From positions 1-11,069 of the forward strand of contig NZ_CAJUHF010000075.1 of the NCBI RefSeq assembly GCF_910585845.1: a stretch of DNA of 11,069 nt, given 5' to 3'. Below the pieces are notes generated by a model. That model was given only the letters and a program-made list of their open reading frames with translations. It made no database searches and was not told the origin of the DNA. Positions within the stretch are counted from its first letter, which is position 1; each line of letters starts with the position of its first letter. This stretch comes from an uncultured Bacteroides sp. (GTDB lineage Bacteria > Bacteroidota > Bacteroidia > Bacteroidales > Bacteroidaceae). A program made the position numbers and the translations under genes. This document shows positions 6,576 through 11,069 of this stretch, in pieces.

Positions 6576-7650
6576 TCAGCGTCTGCACAATACGTTCAGC
6601 AGTTCGTCCGTCCCAACGGTCAGGCAGGGTGGTGTGTTTCCACTCCTCATGCATCAGTCTTTCCAACATGGTTGCAAGTACAACAGGATCCTCGTTCACC
6701 AATTCATTGGTTCCTATACGCCACGTTTCGGGATGCTCGGCGTATGAGTTGAGCGTGATGCAAGGCACATCAAGGAAAGTGGCTTCTTCGGCTATGTTTC
6801 CGGAGTCGGTGACGATGCCTTTGGCATTGTTGATGAGGTAACCGAAGTGCAGATAGCTTTGTGGAGGGAGGATGTACAAGTGGGGAGCATCTATCTCCAG
6901 CGCTTTGATGGCTTTCTGCACGTAGGGGTGCAGGGGAGCGATGATAGGCATGCCGCAGGATTTATCAACCACGGTCTGCATCAGTGCGCTGAGCACCTGT
7001 TTCTTGTCCAGCAAGTCATGGCGGTTGAGGGTCAGCAGCAGATAACCTTTCTTCTCCAGCCCCATGCTGGAAAACCATACCGGCTGCAACAAGCGGTGAC
7101 GGTTGTAACGGACGGTGTCTATCAATATGTTGCCAACATAATGGATATAGTCGGGTATCATACCCTCTTGGTTGAGATTCCGATTGGCCACCATGCCTGC
7201 TGTGAACAGATAGTCGGAGATCGCATCAACGATAGTACGATTCACTTCTCGGGGCATATTCATATCAAACGAACGGGTACCGGCAATGAGATGCGCCACT
7301 TTCAGACCGCGTTTTTTAGCGACGATGGAACAGCTCATGGTAGCCGTGAGATCGTCTACTACGAGAACCACCTGCGCAGGATGGTTGTCCAGTTCCTTTT
7401 CGAAGGCAATCATGATGGCGGCTGTCACTTCGGAGTGGTCGTGTCCGCTGATGCCCAAGTAACCATCGGGCTGTTTCATATCAAGGTCGGAGAACAAAGA
7501 AGCGTCCAGATTGGCATCGTCCTGGCGTCCGGTGTAGATCAGACGGTATGAAATTCGTTTTCCCGTATCCTGTGCAGCTTTGATGGCACGGGTGATAGGG
7601 GCTATTTTCATGAAGTTTGGGCGTGCTCCCGCCACGATTGTTATTTTCAT
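6556..7650 (-). CDS. UDP-N-acetylglucosamine 2-epimerase-like protein (WecB/MnaA family) with altered active site
   Basis: A 364-residue cytoplasmic GT-B-fold protein of the non-hydrolysing UDP-GlcNAc 2-epimerase family, which normally makes UDP-ManNAc for surface polymers. The family signature VAGARPNFMKIAP (7-19) is intact, as are Asp100 (VVDDLTAT, at the position of Asp95 in E. coli WecB), Glu135 (PREVNR) and TDSGN plus EEA (281-290). However, the usual HVEAGLR or HVEGGIR reads HLIAGTR (120-126), so the catalytic Glu is Ile122. The usual THR of TxHRxEN reads TLNR (207-210), so His is Asn209. DSGG is DSGN, and TERPE is AEHPE. This may therefore be a paralogue with a different substrate or no epimerase activity. 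I chose ATG at 7650, where homology begins; the open frame to 7773 would cross the promoter and the divergent gene's leader. It is convergent and overlapping with the glycosyltransferase. Confidence 0.85.
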   Translation of the reverse strand: MKITIVAGARPNFMKIAPITRAIKAAQDTGKRISYRLIYTGRQDDANLDASLFSDLDMKQPDGYLGISGHDHSEVTAAIMIAFEKELDNHPAQVVLVVDDLTATMSCSIVAKKRGLKVAHLIAGTRSFDMNMPREVNRTIVDAISDYLFTAGMVANRNLNQEGMIPDYIHYVGNILIDTVRYNRHRLLQPVWFSSMGLEKKGYLLLTLNRHDLLDKKQVLSALMQTVVDKSCGMPIIAPLHPYVQKAIKALEIDAPHLYILPPQSYLHFGYLINNAKGIVTDSGNIAEEATFLDVPCITLNSYAEHPETWRIGTNELVNEDPVVLATMLERLMHEEWKHTTLPDRWDGRTAERIVQTLINGELK

Positions 7651-7781
7651 TTCTACAGTTTTTTTAATTTCCAAGAGACAAATGTACGTTTTCTTAGGGA
7701 AATTATTTGTTACTTTGCCGATAATTTTAATACCCGATAATGATAGAAATTTTAAACCTTTAATATAAATCATTGATTATC
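7651..7781. promoter_or_regulatory. Divergent promoter region between epimerase-like and TRIC genes
   Basis: This AT-rich spacer serves two outward genes. On the minus strand TACATTTG at 7679-7686 matches TAnnTTTG and sits 28 bp upstream of the epimerase-like ATG; no well-spaced -33 TTTG is seen. On the plus strand the only near-match is TACTTTG (7711-7717), one base short of consensus, about 65 bp before the TRIC ATG, so that promoter is uncertain. Confidence 0.5.
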
Positions 7782-8408
7782 ATGCCAACATTTGTTCAAA
7801 TACTCGATTTCATAGGTACGTTTGCATTTGCCATCAGTGGCATCCGTCTGGCATCGGCAAAGCGCTTCGATTGGTTTGGAGCGTATGTAGTAGGATTCGT
7901 AACAGCTATCGGAGGCGGTACTATACGTGACGTGTTGCTGGGGGTGACCCCTGGCTGGATGACTGATTCTATCTACCTGATATGTACGGGGCTTGCTTTA
8001 TTCTGGGTGATCCTCTTCGGTAAGCATCTCATCCATCTGCATAACACCTTCTTTATATTCGACAGCATCGGACTGGCACTGTTTACGGTGGTCGGTGTAG
8101 GAAAAAGCATAAGTTTGGATTATCCGTTTTGGGTGGCTATCATTATGGGTAGCATCACAGGTGCCGCGGGAGGAGTAATCCGGGACGTGTTTATCAATGA
8201 GATCCCGCTTATATTCAGAAAAGAGATTTATGCGATGGCTTGCGTGGTTGGCGGCACGGCTTACTGGATGTGCCATGTCTTGGGAATGGAATCTTACGGT
8301 TGTCAAGTAGTGGGCGGCATTGCTGTGTTTGTGACGCGCATTCTGGCTGTGAAGTATAATATATGTCTGCCGATCCTGTCCGGTAGTGGGGAAGAAGTGA
8401 ACAAGTAA
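7782..8408 (+). CDS. TRIC cation channel family membrane protein (UPF0126)
   Basis: A 208-residue integral inner-membrane protein with about seven hydrophobic segments, the usual size for the prokaryotic TRIC/UPF0126 family (YadS/YicG type), whose members form trimeric monovalent-cation channels. The family's internal duplication is clear. The first half has FAFAISG (14-20) followed by GGGTIRD (44-50); the second has ALFTVVGVGK (99-108) followed by GGVIRDVF (130-137). The Gly-rich kinks and Arg-Asp pairs are the conserved pore elements. Start: a TTG at 7773 is in frame, but ATG at 7782 begins the normal N-terminus (MPTFVQILDFIGTFAF) and is preferred. The stop codon lies inside the first units of an 8-bp repeat array, so the last residues (VNK) are encoded by repeat DNA. 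The physiological role in Bacteroides is not established. Confidence 0.92.
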   Translation: MPTFVQILDFIGTFAFAISGIRLASAKRFDWFGAYVVGFVTAIGGGTIRDVLLGVTPGWMTDSIYLICTGLALFWVILFGKHLIHLHNTFFIFDSIGLALFTVVGVGKSISLDYPFWVAIIMGSITGAAGGVIRDVFINEIPLIFRKEIYAMACVVGGTAYWMCHVLGMESYGCQVVGGIAVFVTRILAVKYNICLPILSGSGEEVNK

Positions 8409-8470
8409 ACGAGTGGACAAGGAGACAAGTTAACAAGTAAACAAGGAGATAAGTAAATAAGGCTATAAGG
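8399..8470 (+). repeat. Array of nine 8-bp units (left arm)
   Basis: Nine contiguous 8-bp units of pattern roughly N-R-A-Y-A-A-G-K run from 8399: GAACAAGT, AAACGAGT, GGACAAGG, AGACAAGT, TAACAAGT, AAACAAGG, AGATAAGT, AAATAAGG, CTATAAGG. The array starts inside the last codons of the TRIC gene. The related array at 8534-8589 has the opposite orientation. Arrays of such ACAAG units are, as I recall, scattered through Bacteroides genomes and give rise to spurious Leu/Val/Ser/Cys-rich predicted proteins; no function is known to me. Confidence 0.8.
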
Positions 8471-8533
8471 GGAATCGTTTCAGGCTTCTACTTGCATTTT
8501 ATTCACAAAACAGGCAGACAGGAGAGTCTTGTA
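8471..8533. other. Spacer between the inverted 8-bp arrays
   Basis: About 63 bp that would form the loop if the two arrays paired. No gene is seen. At its right end TACCTTTG (8532-8539) matches the Bacteroidetes -7 box on the plus strand, pointing through the right-hand array; no -33 TTTG is visible at the right distance. Confidence 0.4.
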
Positions 8534-8589
8534 CCTTTGTTTCCTTGTTCACTTGTCCCCTTGTTCACTCGTTTCCTTGTTCTCTTGTC
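8534..8589 (-). repeat. Array of seven 8-bp units (right arm, inverted)
   Basis: Seven contiguous 8-bp units on the plus strand: CCTTTGTT, TCCTTGTT, CACTTGTC, CCCTTGTT, CACTCGTT, TCCTTGTT, CTCTTGTC. Their reverse complements (for example AACAAGGA, AACGAGTG) follow the same consensus as the array at 8399-8470. AACGAGTG occurs in both arms, and aligning on it lets five to six units pair imperfectly into a long stem. This lies between two convergent genes. Confidence 0.8.
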
Positions 8590-8597
8590 TACTGAAA

Positions 8598-8615
8598 GCA
8601 AGTTCAAGAACTTGC
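8598..8615. repeat. Near-perfect 18-bp palindrome
   Basis: GCAAGTTC (8598-8605) and GAACTTGC (8608-8615) are exact reverse complements around a central AA. It could be a protein-binding site or, with the imperfect CGAAACT/AGTTCG pair just after it, part of a folded RNA end. No function can be assigned. Confidence 0.5.
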
Positions 8616-8652
8616 GAAACTTATGCAGTTCGCAGTCTTTTGGGCTTTTGCA

Positions 8653-8692
8653 GCTGGCTTTCGAGCCTTAAAAAGAATGCTCGAATGCCAGC
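8653..8692 (-). terminator. Possible terminator or mRNA-end hairpin downstream of the M16 gene
   Basis: GCTGGCTTTCGAGC (8653-8666) pairs with GCTCGAATGCCAGC (8679-8692) with one mismatch in 14 bp and a 12-base loop. It begins 16 bp past the M16 stop codon in the direction of that gene. The stem is strong, but no U tract follows it on the minus strand, so it is not a textbook intrinsic terminator. It may protect the mRNA 3' end. Confidence 0.45.
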
Positions 8693-8707
8693 CGAACAAG
8701 ATATCTC

Positions 8708-11011
8708 TTAGAACATGGAATCTTTCGTATTGAATAACTTCCTTTCGTTCAGTCTCACTACTTTACCATATTTTTCGAGGCGTTTCACGTCGATATCTTT
8801 AGGGTTGCCCATGATGCCGATGCAGTATGGTTTGCCTTTCACGTGTTCTTCATAATACTTCACGATATCATCAAAAGTCAGCGAATCAACCTTCGGCAGG
8901 TTCTGCTTGGCAGGATCGTCAGTATAACCTATGCGCTGCTGAGACCGCATATATTCGGCTTTGTTGCGGAAAGAAGGATGCGTGGTCAGCATTTCTTGGC
9001 GCATGTAACTCTTGATGTTGTCTATACGTTCGGTATTCTTGGGCATGTCTGTGATCAGACCCATGAATACATCCAATGCATCATTAGCCTTGTCATTCTG
9101 CGTACCGATGTTTCCGAAGAGGTAAGTAGGATTGCCCGGCAAGGCAGGTGTACCGATGTAGGCTCCGGCTGAATAGGCCATAGAACGCTTGCCGCGGATT
9201 TCGTCGAGCACCAAGCCATTGAAACCACCGGAGAAATATTGGTTGAATGCGTCGCGGATTACGTCATCTTTCGTATCATACTTTTCCATAGGCATGTAGA
9301 AGTAGATTTGTGCCTGTTCCGCATCAGTATTCGGCAGGAAGTAGATTGTGTTTTCTGTCACGGTAGCCATCGGTTTGTCTTGTGGTGAGGTAGACGGTTT
9401 TTCGTTGGCCACTAACGGCAGGTTCTTGCTGAGTATATCGTATGCGTTGTCGAAAGGCATTGTTCCACAATAGAAGATTTCCGCTTCGTAGTTGGAGGCA
9501 CGGTTAATATCTCCAGTCAGTTCGGAGATTTGCAGTTCGTAGATCTCTTTGTCTGTCAGTTCGTCGATGTAGGAAGACTTGTCTTGATAGATCATGTATT
9601 GCATGAGCGCGCTGGACAGGGTGTTCACGTTTTCCTTGCGCTGTTGGCGGCCTCCCAACATAGAACCTTTGAGACGGCTCAGCTGTTTGTCGTCCAGTTT
9701 CGGCATCAGAATTTGGCGTGCAAGCAGTTGGCAGGCTTGCGGCAAAGTTTCTTCGTAACCTTCCATTGTGATGTAGAGGTAGTTATTGTTGGCATGCACT
9801 TCGCATGTAGCATTCAGTTTGCTGAGTTCCTCTTTTAGCTGTTGCGGTTCGTAGGCTCCCATGATGCCGGCATTGTTCATCAGCTCGGCGGCGATTCCCA
9901 GTTTCTTGAACTCACGTTCGCCGACACCGTAGCGCAGGGTCAGGCTGAACACGTTGTTTTCCGGATTCTGCGTATAATACATCTTCGAACGTTCGTTCAG
10001 CGGCTTGCTCTGTACGTCGTTGAAGTCGATGAATTTTTCGTTCACCTGTCCGATAGGCAGATTCTTGAACTGCGTGGCATAGAGTGACTGTTTTCCGACA
10101 GGAGGTTCGATAGGTTTATATCCCGGTTTTTTGATTTTGGAGCTTTTATCGAGTTTACCTTTTTCGATGTAGATGGCAAGGTAGTCGTTGGTCAGATATT
10201 TTTTTGCAACGCGTTTGATGTCATCTGTGGTGATGGCCATCACTTCATCTTTGTAGTTGAGCACTTGGCTGAGGTCTTCTTCATTGACGAAGGCATTCAT
10301 CAGCATTCGTGCTTTGTAAGTGTTCGATTCCATGCTTCGGTCGAAGTCACGGCACATATTGCTCTTGATGGAATTGATCTGCCATTCTTCAAATTCTCCG
10401 TTTGCCACTTTCTCGATGGCTTTCAGTGCCTTCTTCTCAGCGCTTTTGTTTGATTCAAAACGGCGTTGGTTCTCATCGTAGAGCGGAACGCAACGGATGA
10501 TGTTACGGCCCTGTTCGCGGCGGCTGTCGGAGTAGGCAAACCCTTGGGTCAGTTCACCGTCGATGGTCAGTTTATCCAGCGTACCGGTGTTGCTGCTGTT
10601 GCTCAGCAGTGACATGGCGATCTCCAAAGGTTTTTCATCAGGATGTCCGGCAGGCACACCTTTGTAAACAAGGCATACGTTGGGATAGTAGCCTATCTTT
10701 GCATTATACTGTTTGCGGCCTTTAATCTCCAGATCGGGATAACTCTTGCGTTGAGGAGTGGCTTTTGCCTTCAGGCGTCCGAAGGTGGCATTGATGCGAC
10801 CACTGATCTGCTTGGCATCTACGTTTCCGACCAAGATAAGAACCATGTTTTCCGGAGTATACCAATCGTTGTAATATTCGATGAGTTTACTCAGGCGCGG
10901 GTTTTTCAGGTGCTCAGGCAGGCCGATGATGGGGCGTGCGTAGGGGTGTCCTTCGTATGCTTTGCTTGAGATGAACTCTTGCTGCACGCTTCCCGGATTG
11001 TCCTGATACAT
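8708..11011 (-). CDS. M16 (insulinase/pitrilysin) family zinc peptidase, lacking its N-terminal catalytic part; probable 5'-truncated gene
   Basis: The 767-residue open frame matches the body of a large (about 940-residue) Bacteroides M16 peptidase, normally an exported lipoprotein or periplasmic enzyme. Visible are the end of the first M16 domain (GHPYARPIIGLPEHLKNP, 21-38), the start of the second (YYNDWYTPENMVLILVGNVD, about 46-65), and a second M16 pair from about 345 to 760. The latter includes FNGLVLDEIRGKRSMAYSAG, which holds the Arg/Tyr pair of the non-catalytic half. Missing are the signal peptide and the zinc motif HxxEH, which should lie in the preceding 200 or so residues. Upstream of ATG 11011 the same frame meets a stop at 11048-11050, and no other frame of the last 58 bp shows M16 sequence. 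The fragment therefore begins inside a domain and should be inactive as a protease. An assembly edge or insertion could explain the loss. Confidence 0.8.
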   Translation of the reverse strand: MYQDNPGSVQQEFISSKAYEGHPYARPIIGLPEHLKNPRLSKLIEYYNDWYTPENMVLILVGNVDAKQISGRINATFGRLKAKATPQRKSYPDLEIKGRKQYNAKIGYYPNVCLVYKGVPAGHPDEKPLEIAMSLLSNSSNTGTLDKLTIDGELTQGFAYSDSRREQGRNIIRCVPLYDENQRRFESNKSAEKKALKAIEKVANGEFEEWQINSIKSNMCRDFDRSMESNTYKARMLMNAFVNEEDLSQVLNYKDEVMAITTDDIKRVAKKYLTNDYLAIYIEKGKLDKSSKIKKPGYKPIEPPVGKQSLYATQFKNLPIGQVNEKFIDFNDVQSKPLNERSKMYYTQNPENNVFSLTLRYGVGEREFKKLGIAAELMNNAGIMGAYEPQQLKEELSKLNATCEVHANNNYLYITMEGYEETLPQACQLLARQILMPKLDDKQLSRLKGSMLGGRQQRKENVNTLSSALMQYMIYQDKSSYIDELTDKEIYELQISELTGDINRASNYEAEIFYCGTMPFDNAYDILSKNLPLVANEKPSTSPQDKPMATVTENTIYFLPNTDAEQAQIYFYMPMEKYDTKDDVIRDAFNQYFSGGFNGLVLDEIRGKRSMAYSAGAYIGTPALPGNPTYLFGNIGTQNDKANDALDVFMGLITDMPKNTERIDNIKSYMRQEMLTTHPSFRNKAEYMRSQQRIGYTDDPAKQNLPKVDSLTFDDIVKYYEEHVKGKPYCIGIMGNPKDIDVKRLEKYGKVVRLNERKLFNTKDSMF

Positions 11012-11069
11012 ATTATAACTCGTTGGTTGAATTAAGAATCTAAATATTTACAAATGAAAAAGTTGCACA
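11012..11069. other. Junction where M16 homology stops
   Basis: This AT-rich stretch replaces the sequence that should encode the M16 catalytic domain. No frame on the minus strand gives recognisable M16 sequence, and all close with stops. The codons just before the ATG (TCY: AGT TAT AAT) may still retain the Tyr-Asn expected before Met, placing the breakpoint near 11018-11023. It could be the end of an insertion sequence or a deletion scar; too little is present to name an element. Confidence 0.45.

Noticed and set aside
6847..7551. Plus-strand open frame of about 234 codons
   Set aside because: It is antisense to the epimerase-like gene, which has clear family motifs; no independent support.
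7651..7773. 41-residue N-terminal extension of the epimerase-like protein
   Set aside because: It crosses the -7 box at 7679-7686 and has no family homology; the conserved start motif begins right after ATG 7650.
8529..8711. Small plus-strand open frame rich in Leu, Ser, Val and Cys
   Set aside because: It is the translation of the 8-bp repeat units plus the terminator hairpin, the usual artefact of such arrays.

Overview
The window looks like a chromosomal segment from a gut-type Bacteroides or close Bacteroidales relative. Protein content supports this: an outer-membrane DUF5686 protein with a carboxypeptidase-regulatory-like domain, a RarA and an M16 peptidase in Bacteroides style. So do the start regions, which carry the Bacteroidetes -7 promoter box TAnnTTTG and lack strong Shine-Dalgarno sites. 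Composition is moderate, with AT-rich intergenic DNA and one visibly AT-rich gene, the glycosyltransferase.

Layout. Bases 1-307 hold no convincing gene. They contain an 11-bp inverted repeat and a tandem array with a 21-bp period. Next comes a leftward block: a DUF5686 outer-membrane protein (2674-5259), rarA (1360-2628) and a D-2-hydroxyacid dehydrogenase (308-1261). The first two probably share a transcript. The dehydrogenase is set apart by a long hairpin (1283-1334) that also carries Bacteroidetes -7 boxes. A divergent promoter region (5260-5447) leads rightward into a GT4-like glycosyltransferase (5448-6575). Its 3' end overlaps by 20 bp the convergent gene for a UDP-GlcNAc 2-epimerase-like protein (6556-7650). 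Divergent from that gene is a TRIC/UPF0126 membrane protein (7782-8408). A gene-free stretch (8409-8707) holds two arrays of 8-bp units in inverted orientation plus two further palindromes. The last gene (8708-11011, leftward) is an M16 zinc peptidase without its N-terminal catalytic part.

How the genes fit together. This is a mixed housekeeping and envelope neighbourhood, not one pathway. RarA handles stalled replication forks, the dehydrogenase reduces 2-oxoacids, and the glycosyltransferase and epimerase-like protein belong to surface-sugar metabolism. I see no defence island, CRISPR array, RNA gene or complete mobile element.

The most interesting points are: (i) the epimerase homologue has replaced two of the four acidic/His residues usually considered catalytic, plus neighbouring conserved motifs; (ii) the 8-bp inverted arrays between convergent genes; (iii) the promoter-bearing hairpin upstream of the dehydrogenase; (iv) the 21-bp tandem array; and (v) the abrupt loss of M16 homology about 50 bp from the right edge.
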